Of a stretch of DNA of 64,000 bases, positions 21,990 through 34,499 are shown piece by piece. The translations under genes and the position numbers were made by a program. This DNA comes from Xanthostigma xanthostigma (lineage: Eukaryota > Arthropoda > Insecta > Raphidioptera > Raphidiidae): contig OY754468.1 of NCBI GenBank assembly GCA_963575645.1, positions 9,548,001 to 9,612,000 on the forward strand, written 5' to 3'. Each line of letters begins with the position of its first letter. Position 1 is the first letter of the stretch. The notes beneath the pieces were generated by a model. The model was not told the DNA's origin. It saw only the letters and a list, made by a program, of their open reading frames with translations, and did not search any database.

Positions 21990-22165
21990 GTGACCGTTAA
22001 TTGGTCGTATTTCTCTCGGGAGAAAATTTATGACTAATTTGAAATGATTTAACTTCTATTATTTGAGGGTTGGAAACGCGTCATTTTTTTATGACAATGA
22101 CACGTCTGTGAAGAATTTTTATTTTATTTTTTTATTGTAAGTTTTAACACACAACATACACAAGG
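21990..22165 (+). repeat. Partial copy of the outer element at 18280-20745
   Basis: GAGTGACCGTTAATTGGTCG then CTCTCGGGAGAAAATTTATG matches the inverted right arm at ~20570-20745 over about 150 bp. CAAGGCCGTAGCCAGAAATT starting near 22161 looks like the start of a separate hAT-type element whose other end I did not find. Confidence 0.55.
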
Positions 22166-22400
22166 CCGTAGCCAGAAATTCACTTCGGGGGGAGGGGGGG
22201 GGAGGTCGAGCTCTGGACCAGAAACAATAAGTAACAACTTTATTTATATAAAATCAATATATATGCTTATTATAGTATAATTTAACATAAATAAAAATTT
22301 AATTAAAAGGCAACCAACAGCAGTTTCCGATAGCAAATCTCGACTTGAACAAAAAACTATTTAAACTATATATTAGATATCGTGTCCATCGAGATAATAA

Positions 22401-22556
22401 TTAATAAGAAAAATCGCAGGATTGGGGACAAAAAATTAGATTTATTAATGTACGACGTTTCGTCTATAGCTTTGAAAAAGTCTAAATCTATAGACGAAAC
22501 GTCGTACATTAATAAATCTAATTTTTTGTCCACAATCCTGCGATTTTTCTTATTAA
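22401..22556. mobile_element. Head-to-head Penelope-like ends (156-bp inverted repeat)
   Basis: Arms of ~68 bp (AAAAATCGCAGGATTGGGGA versus its complement) meet around CTTTGAAAAAGTCTAAAT. Each arm holds GACGTTTCGTCTATAG or its complement, so a hairpin next to GAAACGTC faces inward from both sides. The same design occurs at 27951-28209 and 36461-36819. Confidence 0.7.
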
Positions 22557-22997
22557 CTATTTAAACTTTTTTTGTATCTAGTAGGATACACGAATTATTC
22601 AATGTTGCCACTTTCGATGAACATACTGTATATTATGTATACATCAAACGTCATATTAGTTAAATATCCGCTATATGAACGCAGGGCCGACTCTAGGTTT
22701 GTTGACGACTCGACCAAAGTACGCTTTGGCGCCTCTACATTTTAACTTTAAGCATATAATAGATACAGCGGGATATTCACAAACGCATAAGTACGCAAAA
22801 ATGCCGAGTTTTAAATACCTATTATAATCACGGGAGATTAATAAACTTTTTAATAAGTCCGAGAAACAATTAAGAGTTAAGAGAAAAATCGAAAAAGTTG
22901 TTCTTTTTAACGATCCGACGCCATACTATATGGCAGCTGATATCTTTTTATGCTGCGTGCAAGGATATCAAACTCTCGGCCAGTGTGGTGTAGGTAT

Positions 22998-23322
22998 ACT
23001 ATTTTTCTTCATACCTCGGTCGTAAATGCGCTTATTAAATACATTAATTCATTATTTACTTATTAAATACATAAAACACAGATTAATTCCCAGCAAGCAG
23101 CTTTGAAGTTACGTAAAAACTCGAATGTCAGCTGGTTGCGACTATTGGCTAAAATGTAATAGGGTTGTTATGGAAACGAATTCTAAACAACAGTTGATAG
23201 GTTGTTTTTTCTTTACTGCCGCCCGAACGTACGTACTTCTCGCGTAAGTGTGTGTAATGTTACTTTCTGCCTTATTGATGCCGAAAGTATGTACTTTCGA
23301 TCGAGGTATGAAGAAAAATGTT
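22998..23322. mobile_element. MITE with ~22-bp inverted ends
   Basis: ATTTTTCTTCATACCTCGGTCG at the left and CGATCGAGGTATGAAGAAAAAT at the right are inverted copies about 300 bp apart. The left flank CAAACTCTCGGCCAGTGTGG resembles 58970-58990 in a Helitron-like repeat, so the MITE probably inserted into such a repeat. Confidence 0.65.
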
Positions 23323-23892
23323 TGTCTTTTAAACAGAAAAAAATATTTGCTTAGATATAACTTGATATCAAATATTTAACAAAATATTAACTCAAAAAAA
23401 ATTAAGCTACTGACTTTCTATAACGTACTTACTTTTGAATATTGCATAATCTGAAAATACTGCAAAATACTGCAAAAAATAAAAAATCGTTACAAATAGA
23501 AAATTACTTCAACAAGCATATAATACCTATGACGAGAATGCCAAAAATGTAAAAAGTTTTCATGTAGAACTTTGTTTTGGAAAACTTTCAGACATTCGTG
23601 GGCCGTGGCCATATCAGACGATGTTTTCAGTTCTATCCCGTAATGCCAATACTTCTGTAAATGTTAAGAATAGTAAAAAATTCATACAAAGTGGCTGTAA
23701 ATATTTGAATGAATTTTTTTCGACATTTCCAGGATTTCCGGTAGATTCTCCTGACACACTGACCAATTTCCCCGGTCCTGTACGAATGCATCCTTATAAA
23801 TGCTGTACAAAACAGGGCAAGCAGTCAATGACCTAACATTAACTATTGTTATTTGATTTGATCGACAATGAATTTGTAAACAATGTTCTTTA

Positions 23893-24100
23893 GATAAATA
23901 AAATTATCGACCAATTTTCAGACAATATATGTATATTAACAAAATATATAATTAATACATTAACGTTTCGATCCGGATTTGGACCTTCTTCAGAACTGCT
24001 CTAAAAATATAAAAAATAATTAATATCTATTTAATTCTAATTCGCTTTTTATAAAGTTTCTTCAAAATTATTAATTAATATCAACATATTGAAAAAAATA
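23893..24100 (-). mobile_element. Penelope-like terminal fragment, right side truncated
   Basis: It shares the left end AAATAAAATTATCGACCAAT and the inverted CTGAAGA-hairpin-GAAACG block with 16507-16740, but the right inverted end has been lost. Confidence 0.5.
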
Positions 24101-24119
24101 ATAACAAATAATTTTTTAT

Positions 24120-26328
24120 TAAGTAGTCATGGATATAATAGTGAATACCTAAAAAGAAAGAAAAAATATTGTTAAAAATAAAATATTATTTCAAATTAAT
24201 ATTATATATATTACTTAACTTTTCCGTATCTAAAATTGAGCATTGAGAGAATTTTTATTTGATTTTATATGTAACATTTTCGAAATATTTCTTTTAAAAA
24301 AATTAGTTTCATTATCTAAAATGTTTATATTATCCCAATTAATTTTGTGGTCAAGTTCTAATTTGAATGTTCTTTAGAGATGCACCTCACAAAAATTACT
24401 TTCAATGAAATCTCTAATTTACAATCTCTCGAAACCCTCGTTGCCTTCACGAACGCTAAAAATGAACAAACTTTATCGTTTGATCTGAATATCTTTAATT
24501 TTTTAAACTTCCCCTTTAATTATTTAATAAAACCATGCGCTCTATCTTGATAAAAAAATTAATTAATTGGTAGGTAATTTATGTTGATTCGTGTTTACCA
24601 CCGAAACAGAAAAAAGGGGTGATAACTATTTCCAGTTCATAAAATCCATGCATTATTCAGTAAACTTCTTTCACACTGAAAAATTGTAGTAATTTGTAGA
24701 AAAACATTTATAATTTGTAATGATGTATACTTTATCCCATCAAAAACATAAATGTGAAAAAGGGAGCCAAGTTCAATATTATAAGAATATTATTTTCATA
24801 CTATGAAAAACGGAGCCTTACCTCAATAAAAAAAAAAAATTAGATCTAAAAAGATTATAAAAATTTGTTTTCCTTATATTTAAAAGGAAAATAGCTAGAA
24901 TGTGACGTAGGATAAAAATTTAAATTTTTTTGTAGAAATGACAGCTGTTGAAAAAAAACTCGTGTTTTCATCGAATTTGAAAAAAATTATAACTTTTGAA
25001 CACGGTATCCGATTAAAAAAATCCGACGTCACATTGTAGACAATATTATAAAAAATAAGTGTTGTAAATTTTAATAAAATCGGTTGAGTAGATTTTGAGA
25101 TATCGTGTACACCGTTTTGAAATATGTAGTTTCGAGAAAAACGCAAAACTAACAGATTAAATGCTCTATGACTAATATGAACTAGTTATTGCTATAACTT
25201 CGGTTATAGTTTGAATTTTGAAATAGTTGCAATCTTAAAATATTCTCAAAGGTATAAACAATTCATGTATACCCTAGTCCCTAAAAAAACTATTTTTTGA
25301 AAATCTCAAGATGACGTAACCCCTTAAAGCCCTATGGACACTGCAACTTTAAGTTACCAGCAGCACCTACTATTCTACTAACTAATAAATCTCAGCTAGA
25401 GATGTAGTCGTCAACAAAAGCCATATGTTACAATCCAACACAGCAAGCGTTACGCGCTGTCATCTAACGGTATACCAGTAACTGAAAAAACGTAACGTCA
25501 TCCCGTAAAACGTCGTCCCATAAAAGTGTTGCCCCAATTGCATGGCTTTACTCCCAACCAATTGCGCCATTAGATGTTTCACATCGAAAAATTGCAATTA
25601 TATAAAACATCGTTCAGAAAACGGTTGTTCTTCTCTGCTACAGAATGGCGCGAGCTGAATCACTGGGTGGCATTTCCGTCACTACTCACCAGGCGCCACT
25701 GGTGTCGCCTACTCTAAATGTTATTTTATGCACTGTTTACAAATCTCAAGCTGCGTTGGGCATGTAATTGAATTCTGAGTATATGTAAAACAGTCACTTG
25801 TGTGCGGGGCAATCCGTTGCTTTGGCCGACGACAATTAAGGCTAGTGGTGGGCGTTGATTCAACGAACTAGTAAAATTAACTCTTCTTCTGATGATAGCC
25901 GTGGTCATAGGCCACCTACCCTTACAAAACATTACCTTTTAACAGTAGTAGCGATCATAAGCTCTAGGGCAAAGTGCATCACGCTATACATCTAAAGGGG
26001 CCTCATATTATTATATGAGATGGCATACGACCACGACTATCCTCAAATGAGAATATTTTCTTGTTTCATACTTTTCAGTAGTCGGGTTTTAGTTTTTGAA
26101 CTTATTTTGTATTTGTTTTCAATTTGCTCCCTGGAACCAAAATTCAAAAATAAATGTAGCCTATGTTACCCGGACCATAATAACGAATCGATTGACACCT
26201 TATTTATCAAAATCGGATGAATGGTTTAGGTGTTACGGTGGAACATCCGTAAATACAAACATACATACATAGTCTGCTAAACTTATAACTCTTCCTTTTG
26301 GCTTCGCCGTAGTCAGGTAAAAATTGGA
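24120..26328. other. Unassigned, mostly AT-rich sequence
   Basis: No coding, RNA gene or element boundary was recognised. Near 25495-25530, CGTAACGTCATCCCGTAAAA faintly recalls the family F element. Short open frames at 24895-25146 and 25726-25932 have no conserved feature. Confidence 0.45.
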
Positions 26329-26467
26329 GTCCCTTGAGGTAGAGTCTGGCGCAACACCGCCATATTTAGCCTAACAGTATTCAGACCAGCCTAACGGTTC
26401 CATTTAGTTTACATGCTGGCCAGTATTAGAGCTCGATCTACTTGCGCCGGACTCTTCCTCAAGGGAC
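26329..26467. mobile_element. 139-bp MITE
   Basis: GTCCCTTGAGGTAGAGTCTG at the left pairs with its imperfect complement ending CTCTTCCTCAAGGGAC at the right, with further complementarity inside (TCTGGCGCAA / TTGCGCCGGA). No clear target duplication was identified. Confidence 0.7.
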
Positions 26468-26820
26468 AAAATACTTTTATTGTTATTTGCAATATTTAAT
26501 TTTATAAATTTCAGAGATAATGTTTTAAAAACCTTGTTTTTTAGGGTATTTTTATTTTCAGGCTAGGAGAAAAAAATAAATTTCTAGAGTGAACACTATT
26601 AACGGTTTAAAATCGTCAGCGACCCGCCACTAGCGACGAGAATTATTGCGTTCTCATTGATTGAACGCCGCATACGATCCACTGACCACAAAAACACGAT
26701 ACTCTTGTTATCCGTTCTGGAGACTGATTCTCATGACATGCATGACTCAGACCCGCCAACCGGTTGCAGTGTCAGGTGATTGTTAACTGTCCATGCGGAC
26801 TATTGAAATATTTCCAAATA

Positions 26821-27325
26821 CTAGTGATCTGGTCCGGCTTCGCCTGAATTTGTAAATTACCACCGTTTTTTCGTCGACTTACGTTGCAAAATTGAGGAGC
26901 AACCATGCAAAACCCGATAAATCCAGTAGTGTCCGACCGAAATTTCGGTTTCGGCCTAGTTTCGGCCAAAAACTGGTTTTGGCTGGCGGCTGCCCATCCG
27001 GCCAAACCTGGGGCCGAAACCGGAACTACATTTGGGAGGTTTCGCGCTGAAATTCGGTGCAGCTGCGAGCGACGAAGTGTCTTTTAATGAAAGACTGTTT
27101 TCTTTTTTTTTTGTTGTGTGTACCTACCTATACATATTGATTAGGTAAAATACTTTTTACTAAAAAGTAATTTTGTTTTGTAGCTTTTATTTTATTTCAC
27201 AATATTAAAAAAAAGTATATTTATTTGTGCTTTTTGAAATAAGGGGGGTATTAATATTTTGTAAATTGTAACTTTTGGCTCTTTCGTCTCAAAAGGTTGC
27301 CGACCCCTGGGTTAGTATATTCTCT
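26821..27325 (-). mobile_element. Helitron family B end plus hAT-like fragments
   Basis: CTAG at 26821-26824 followed by TGATCTGGTCCGGCTTCGCC is the inverted family B 3' end. At 26916 GTAGTGTCCGACCGAAATTT with strong GGCCGAAA/TTTCGGCC symmetry resembles hAT subterminal sequence. At 27294 AGGTTGCCGACCCCTGG resembles a different hAT right end. These look like overlapping remnants; their relationship is unclear. Confidence 0.4.
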
Positions 27326-27688
27326 TTATTTTAAAAATAAGTTGATAACCTCTTCTTCTTTCTGATGTCGGTTAAAAATAAACAATATGTTTCCTTACTC
27401 AGTGGTTTTGAAGTTTGATTTGGCAAATCTTTTCTCGTATGTACGTTCACGCAACTAAAGTTTTGTGTATGCATTTGCATCTAATTATATTGAAGATTCT
27501 AAGTTGGGGATCCTCGACTGATGAAACTCTTTATGGAGGCCGGATGGATTCAATATCTTTGGAATATATACATGTAATTATCCCGTAGGTATATGTAATT
27601 TATTGCCTTGAAATAAACTTTATGCATATTTCATTTTCATAATTACATGGAATATTGCATAACGTACTGAAATCGAGATTCGAATCAT

Positions 27689-27914
27689 AAGGTCTAGTTT
27701 ATATGAGAGGCGTTCAACGCGCGTTGGCCCAACGCGCGTTTACAGTTTCTATACAATTGTATAGGACTGTTTATATGATAACGCGCGTTGGTGGCGCGTT
27801 GGTGGCGCGTTGAACGCGCGTTATCATATAAACAGTCCTATACAATTGTATAGAAACTGTAAACGCGCGTTGGGCCAACGCGCGTTGAACGCCTCTCATA
27901 TAAACTAGGCCTTA
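27689..27914. mobile_element. GC-rich foldback MITE, near-perfect 226-bp palindrome
   Basis: Arms of about 100 bp, starting AAGGTCTAGTTTATATGAGA and ending in its complement, contain AACGCGCGTT motifs at several positions and TATACAATTGTATA near the middle. Only a short centre with two GTGGCGCGTTG repeats is unpaired. The arms are almost identical, implying a recent or conversion-maintained palindrome. Adjacent TAA/TTA suggest a PIF/Harbinger-type target, but this is uncertain. Confidence 0.82.
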
Positions 27915-27950
27915 ATATGAACGCCTCAAATTTTATCTAAGTGTGTTGAT

Positions 27951-28209
27951 CCAAATCTTCTTGCTTTCCGGGTTTGTATGTCGTGGTTCATTGGTATTTC
28001 TACCTAAAGTTTCGGCTACAACTGCGGTAGACATTATCAAAGGCGATATGGTAGCGAGCGAAGTGTCCTTCTAGGCTGCTCACATGTAAGAAGGACAGTT
28101 CGCTCGCTACCACATCGCCTTTTATAATTTCTACCGCAGTTGTAGATGAAACGCCAGGTAGAAATACCAATGGACCACGGTGTACAAGTCCGGAAACCAA
28201 GAAGATTTG
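27951..28209. mobile_element. Head-to-head Penelope-like ends (259-bp inverted repeat)
   Basis: Arms of ~118 bp (CCAAATCTTCTTGCTTTCCG versus its complement) meet around CTAGGCTGCTCACATGTA. On the right arm CTACCGCAGTTGTAGATGAAACG repeats the hairpin-GAAACG layout of 10655-10700. The motif therefore sits in both arms, facing outward. Confidence 0.7.
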
Positions 28210-28984
28210 GGCTTCAAATTTTTCCCTTCTCGTCTCCTTATTGTCGTATCATGATAAATATAACCTACGTCGCTCGAGAAGAAATAGAGTTTTAGACAAT
28301 GAATGAAACAGCGGTTTGTCTCTTTATAGACATTTTCGTGATCAAAATTAGCACGGTTTTTCTGTTATATTTGTAGAGTGAATGCCTTCTCAGAACACCA
28401 AATTATTGCAGAGATATTGCAGACAACTAATTTTCTCCAGAACTTCGCCCACTGTCGCCAACACGTAGTTTTCCCCTTGTAATTAAAAAAAAACCCTAAA
28501 CTGTATAAAATGTCAGGTATGTCAAAAATTTACTACTTGTAATTATGCAACCTAATGATGCACATAATAACTTATAAGGGTCACCACCAGGTGGCATAAA
28601 TGTCATAAAACTAGAATTTATTATACATTATAGGGGACATAGTTATTTTTTAAATTAAATTATTCCTTTAACACTAACAATGTAGCAGAAAAACCGAGTG
28701 TTGACCTGTTTCCAGATCTTTCTGTAGAGTTCTTCTACTAATACATTATCTGGCTGTTGACATTTTCTGGAAACAAACCATATATGAGTAGAGTATGTAC
28801 TCGATTAACGGACCAATGCTTTATATGGAAGTAACAATATTATCGTTTTGTTATTATTAACTTCTGTTGTAGGTTTAATAGATTCTCATTGTTTACAGTT
28901 AACAATAATAAAATTGACCATTTTTAAACGCGATCTACTAAACTTTATTGGAAACTAGTTTTAGCAGTAGCTTTGTTCGCGTCA

Positions 28985-29420
28985 ATGTCGTTTACAGGGT
29001 TCCGTGCAAACGGAACACTTATGAAATCACTTCGGTGTCTGTCCGTTCGTCTGTCACAGGCGATTTTTACTAAAACTATTTCGCCATGTATAGTACGCGC
29101 CACGGATCTAAAAGGTTCTGAAGTTAGTCACAAACAGCATCTCAAAGGCACATTTTAGAGCCGTTGACACTCCCACCACCTCCTAGCTACCTGCACGGTA
29201 CGTGCGCTCGTCGGTGATTGGCCGTGATCGCTCGTTGCCTTTGTCACTTGTCGCTTTCCTACTTTAAAGTACAGTCGAGTACGCTATTGTCAAGTTGTTA
29301 TTGTTATTTTAATTTTGTTTAGTTGCGAGTTTGTAATTTTTCAACAGACTGTACAAGCGAAAGCCTGCATTCGCATCTAACTTTCGAGCCTTTTAGATTC
29401 GTGGCGTGTATTATACGCCA
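28985..29420. repeat. Dispersed repeat with inverted internal motif
   Basis: GTACGCGCCACGGATCTAAA at 29095 and its near complement near 29380-29410 form an inverted pair. The right part matches 1738-1842. GGGTTCCGTGCAAACGGAAC near the left resembles the ends of the repeat at 52510-53094. Confidence 0.5.
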
Positions 29421-29963
29421 GGTCGTATTTTCGCAAGGGGTGCCATGAGTCTTAAGTACGGCACTGACTATTAATTAATTTAATCACAAGTGTTAGTAAA
29501 ATCCAATTTTTATTACAGAGAAAATTTATTAGTAATTAATTTTTTTCCCAAATAAATCACAAAAAAACCGACCAGAAATTGATTACTCGATGACAGTTTT
29601 ATCGTCAGATGAAAAATAATTTGGTATTTTTTTTTTAACAAAATGCAATAAATTATATTCGTAAGGTACCTAGCACATATAGCAATATAATTCATTTCAG
29701 AGCTGTGGGGTAGTTAAATAATTAATTATCCTACCTTAATCTCGTGTCGGATGGCGTCCTTGGTTCGTGTGTCATTGCGTACTGCCTTGCTCTCCACATA
29801 CAACTATGACGTATGCAGGTCTACTATTTGGATTCAGAACTGTTCCGTGTCCAACTCACGGTCAGTGTTTTGGAACGAAGTTCCTTATGGGACGTTATAG
29901 ATATGAATGGAGAGGGCTAGAAAAAAATCGTAAGAAAAAAACGTAACGAAAAATCTACATATA

Positions 29964-31111
29964 CAGGATGAGTTTTAAGTTGATGCGTTTTTTTACAGCG
30001 TGTAAAAATCAAATAGACGAGCAAATATTTCAAATAGTTTTTGACGTGATAACGTCTTATAAATTGATGAATCACCAATCTTATAAATTGATAAAACACC
30101 GGCTGCATGTACGAAAAAGAGTAACGTTCCTAACGGTCGTAACGTTCCTAACGTAACGTTCCTAACGCGTAACGTTCCGCCTGACCCTGTGCGTGCTTTT
30201 TGCTAATTTTTCGCTCAATTTAAATCAGATCGGTTTGAAACCAGTCTTAAACGAAAGAGGAGAACATTTTACATAGATTTCGTATAACAGAATTTGCCTA
30301 AACAGTTTTTTTATACAAATTTATATAGAAAAATAGCTGTATAAATGCAATGTTGTCTAATGCATGGCGCGACGCGGTCGGTCGTCTTTGTTTGCCGTAC
30401 ATGGAAATTAGAAAATAACGTATGTCTTGTCTTAACATGAAAACGGCTGCATTTTTAATGTTTAATTCAATTTTTTGACATTAGTATTTTGTAAAATGCA
30501 ACGCCTTCTAAGTTAAGTATTGGAATAACTAATTATTATTAGAACATAATACTTTGACAGTTGCAAACGTCACTTTTGACATTTCTTATCATTCCGACAC
30601 CAAGGATAAGCGGATTGAAACCAAATTTTGGGAGGTTTAGGTTATGTATTACGGAATACGTTATCACGTAAAACTATCGTCCGTAAACCGACTTTACAGA
30701 CAACCAATTTTTTTTTTATCAAAACTCAAAAATTACAGAGAAACAGCCTTTCGAAGTTTAAATAAATTTTATTAAATTTTATTTAATTTTGAGGTCGGTC
30801 CTGGGGTTATATTATATTACTATGGAAATATGTTATTATTATCAAGTATTCACAGAAATAATTGAGGCACACAAATTCTCTCAAAAACAGAACAATACAC
30901 ACACTTGATAATAACAACTTATTTCCATAGTGACATAATATAACCCCTGGACCAACCTCAAAATTAAAGAAAATTTAATAAAATTTATTTAAACTTCGAA
31001 AGGCTGTTTCTCTCTTATTTTTGAGATTGATAAAAAACTATTTGAAATATTTGCTCGTCTATTTGATTTTTACACGCTGTAAAAAAAAGCATCAACTTAA
31101 AACTCACCCTG
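29964..31111. mobile_element. Tc1/mariner-type MITE (family G) with nested insertions
   Basis: The outer ends CAGGATGAGTTTTAAGTTGA and TCAACTTAAAACTCACCCTG are flanked by TA. Removing 30038-30710 restores the interior seen in the copy at 10040-10550. An inner inverted pair at about 30808-30950 (ACTATGGAAATATGTTATTA and its complement) belongs to the same family. Family F sits inside G, and family E sequence sits inside F. Confidence 0.8.
30038..30710. mobile_element. Family F element carrying a family E insertion
   Basis: The left end TTTTTGACGTGATAACGTC and right end CGTTATCACGTAAAACTATC match the 200-bp copies at 15390 and 50385. The ~470 bp between them (about 30190-30645) is family E sequence (TCAATTTAAATCAGATCGGT, then GCGGATTGAAACCAAATTTT), inserted in the middle of F. 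Confidence 0.75.
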
Positions 31112-31114
31112 TAT

Positions 31115-31640
31115 AATTAGGTACCTACCTATTGTATGTCTGTCCATAGACATAAAGAGTTGAAATTTGGCACACTTATAATATAGGACATGGGACAGAT
31201 CCTAACGGAGTCGGATTTTTGAATTTTGGTCCCAGAGGGGAGCAAATTGAAAACAAAAAAGTTTTTCGCTTATAATTCGCTTAATTTAAATCAGATCGGT
31301 TCGAAACCTGTTTTAAACGAAAGATTTACTTAGATTACGTGTAACAGAATTCGCGCAAATAGTTTTTTTATACATAAAAAAGCAGAAATAAATACTGTAT
31401 ATAAATTTGATTTTGCCTAATGCGATACATCGCGCACGTAGATCGGCTATCCTTTTCTTTTACACAGTATGTTATGGACATCTAAAGAATGCGTGTGTTC
31501 TGTCTTAAAATAAAAATATTGCATTTGTTCAAAAACGAATGCCATTAGTTAGTATTATAATATTTTGTGAAATGCAACGCCTTTTAAAGTCACGATTTAT
31601 AAATAAATTAATTATAAAGGTTTTTTTCAATGTCTTTATG
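31115..31640 (+). repeat. Family E dispersed repeat
   Basis: TTTTCGCTTATAATTCGCTT and AAATCAGATCGGTTCGAAAC are shared with 30200-30300 and 45905-46100. The start near 31125 (TATTGTATGTCTGTCCATAG) is typical of untranslated or Helitron-like repeat ends. No coding was found. Confidence 0.6.
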
Positions 31641-34029
31641 AAATTTTGAATTTGGACATAGTTGGTTCTTTGGCACATCAGCAGCAACCGGTAGCGGCTC
31701 TATACACTGTTGACTACCACCCGTTGTCCAGTCCTCAGGTATACAGAAATGCTTTTTTTGTTAATTGCATCGCCGTAGCAGGTCATTTATAAATTACCTA
31801 CCTTAAAACATATCCAACAACGGTTGTCCCATATCATACTTCCATTTTCATAGTTAGTTCTACTTTCATTATAATGAATAACTAGGATAGATTTGTGGAT
31901 TGTATAATTTAAATATAGTAACCTTCCTTTAATCTGACACGTTCGCGATTTTAAAAGCGCCGAATTAAAAACACCCTGAATTACTAGATGACAATAAAAT
32001 ATTATCTATCTCTAAATATGTAGTATAAAATAAAGTCTGACTGTCTGTCCGCCTAGTTCTTCTAAAGTTTAAACTACACAATGGATTTTGATGCCGTTTT
32101 CACAATTATTTAGAGAACATCTTCCGGAAGGTTTATGGGTATGAGTATAATACATTCATATTAAATTTAATTATTATAGTAGAGGAATCTCGATATTGTG
32201 TTATCAAGTCGTAAAAAGACGCTTCTAGGGCGCTTACTACATGGTTTACGCTGACTAAACCACATGAGATACATCAAATTAATGTACTACAAAAGTGTAG
32301 GTCTTAAAACGACCTACAGAAAAGTCCGTGATAGCATATGTCTATCTTCTAAGGATGATCCACCAGTAACCATTTTAAGCTTTCTAACAATTTGATAAAA
32401 AAAAATTGTTTTTAGCGAAACTATTTGACCGATATGGTGTTAATCATTATCCACTTTTTCGAGTATCAGTTTGTTTTTTAGTTTTCTCTTTTTTCGTTTT
32501 TTTTATTAAGTCATTTTGTATAATCTGGAGTTTCATTATTTCAGCATAATTTTTTTCCAAAAGTCATACCGGATTATTAAGTGTGAATGATACTGGATTG
32601 CAGGAAATTTACTGTACTTCTACTTAAGGCCGCTATAATATAGCAATGGAATATACTATCCTTGTTTATAATCCCTTTATAAAATAAATATAGAAACACT
32701 TTTCCCATTGTCCCTAATACTTTCCACCTATACTTATTCCCTATTATTTTATTCTTTTTTGTAGAGTTAAAAAATATTAACTACTATTTGTATGATATCG
32801 AATGTTTTAAAAAGATATTATAAAAAAAAAACATCTTGGATTATGGCTTTTCATTTTCAGAAGAGATGTTTGTGATTCTTGAATGATGTCTAATTAATAG
32901 ATGACTCCTGGTTTATATTTAACACCGCATGCCAAAGAGTAATATTATATGATGTATGTATTTATTGTATAAGCATATATAACAAGAAGTTGATCATGGT
33001 AGGACATCCGGTCACTTTAAAAATGATAGACCTCGTTCAACTTTTCAAATTTTCTCAGTATTTTTATTACAACTATAATGTAGTTACTGTTACATTTGGT
33101 ACACCCAAAAAATCTATACCAATAACCACGTTGACCATCTGTATTTCTAAAACAAAAAATTTTTTTGTGATTTAGTATCGTCAGAAATATTATTAAGGAC
33201 AATTATTCATATAAGCAAGCGATGTTTCTGTATTTATTTTACAGGTGGTAGTTATATCATTTAAATAATTTATAGAGCTGTGGGTAGGTCTAGATATACC
33301 ATAAATAATTCACAAAAATTAATGAATAACTCTGTAATCAGATGTACTACAACATGTTAATTTGGTTTTAATATGTGCTGGAAAGGTTAATGATTTACGC
33401 TATATCTTTGTCGGAGATGAAACTATGATAACAATGCTCTGAATTATTTAGTAAATAATATTTTATTGTCAAATGACTTGTATAAAAAGAAACTTTTGTA
33501 TTTAACTGCCACAACATTTTTTGAGGTTAACCGTTTGTGCAGCGGGAAAAATATTTAAAGTTTTTCAAAACTTTTTCAAATGAATTAAGGTTATTAGCAT
33601 TTAACCACCACCGCATTTAATTACGTTTTGTACAAAAAAATATTATATGACTTTATAAATTATTATTTATTATCGTATAAATAAAAATTTCATATTTTAT
33701 CTGAGAAAATAATAATTAAATAATAAAAATTGGATATAATTTGACAACAGCAGTGTATTTCGTATAATGTATCTGAGAAAGACAGATATAGTTCAAACAT
33801 GGATGACTGTTCTTTCGACAATTTTTAAGTAAAACTACACGTGAAAGTTTGTTTTTTTACATTTTTACGTTATCCAAAAGAGTCAAACTTTCGAATAATC
33901 AGTTTTTTTTTAAATTTTGTCTGAAGTTAGTTTGCTTTAATTTTAATAATAATGGGCATTTCCGGTTAAACAAGTAATATAATACAATTTTTTTATAATT
34001 ATTAATTACTTGAAAAGTAGACGTTCAAC
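31641..34029. other. Unassigned AT-rich sequence
   Basis: No element ends, coding segment or RNA gene were recognised across this 2.4 kb. The segment 32030-32220 (AAAGTCTGACTGTCTGTCCG, TAGAGAACATCTTCCGGAAG) looks like an eroded Helitron-type start. It is among the least repetitive parts of the window. Confidence 0.45.
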
Positions 34030-34365
34030 ATTAAAAAATAAAAGAAATAATTTTTTTTAATATATCACGATTATAAAGCGAACTAAAAAGTATAAAATAA
34101 TTTACTTACAGACAGATTTTTATTTGTAGGATTTGAAACGAAAAACGTGGGATGCATTATGCGTTTTATCTCATAAGTGGGTTTTTTCATTGATAGCTAC
34201 TCTCTACACTTCTTATATAATTGTCGCATGCGCCCTACGTTTTTCGTTTCAAAACCTACAAGTTAAAAATCTGTCTGTAATGAAACTATTTTTTACTTTT
34301 TAGTTCGCTTTAAAAACCTGGTATATTAAAATTTTTTTTAATTTCTTTTATTATTTTTATACTTT
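34030..34365. mobile_element. Foldback MITE (~336 bp)
   Basis: Inverted arms: CGAACTAAAAAGTATAAAAT near 34079 and ATTTTTTACTTTTTAGTTCG near 34290; GATTTGAAACGAAAAACGTG near 34131 and its complement near 34235; outer T-rich stretches also pair. It lies ~50 bp from a tRNA-Ile-like sequence. Confidence 0.75.
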
Positions 34366-34415
34366 TTAGTAAAAGAAAGCAACAAAAATACATCGTAAAA
34401 ATATATAAATATTAT

Positions 34416-34489
34416 ATGCCCTATGAGGGATCGAACCCGCAGCCTACGCATTATTAGCACGACGTTCTTACCAACTGAGCCATACACCA
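34416..34489 (-). pseudogene. tRNA-Ile(AAT)-like pseudogene
   Basis: The minus strand reads TATGGCTCAGTTGGTAAGAA, then CGTCGTGCTAATAATGCG with anticodon AAT in the loop, then a perfect T arm GCGGGTTCGATCCC. A and B boxes are intact. The acceptor stem does not pair (TGGTGTA against TAGGGCA) and the D arm has lost a base, so this is probably a tRNA pseudogene or SINE head rather than a functional tRNA. Confidence 0.7.
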
Positions 34490-34499
34490 GTGATTGCTA

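Noticed and set aside
32990-33202. Opposing 61-residue open frames
   Set aside because: Mutual shadows in AT-rich sequence with no recognised domain.
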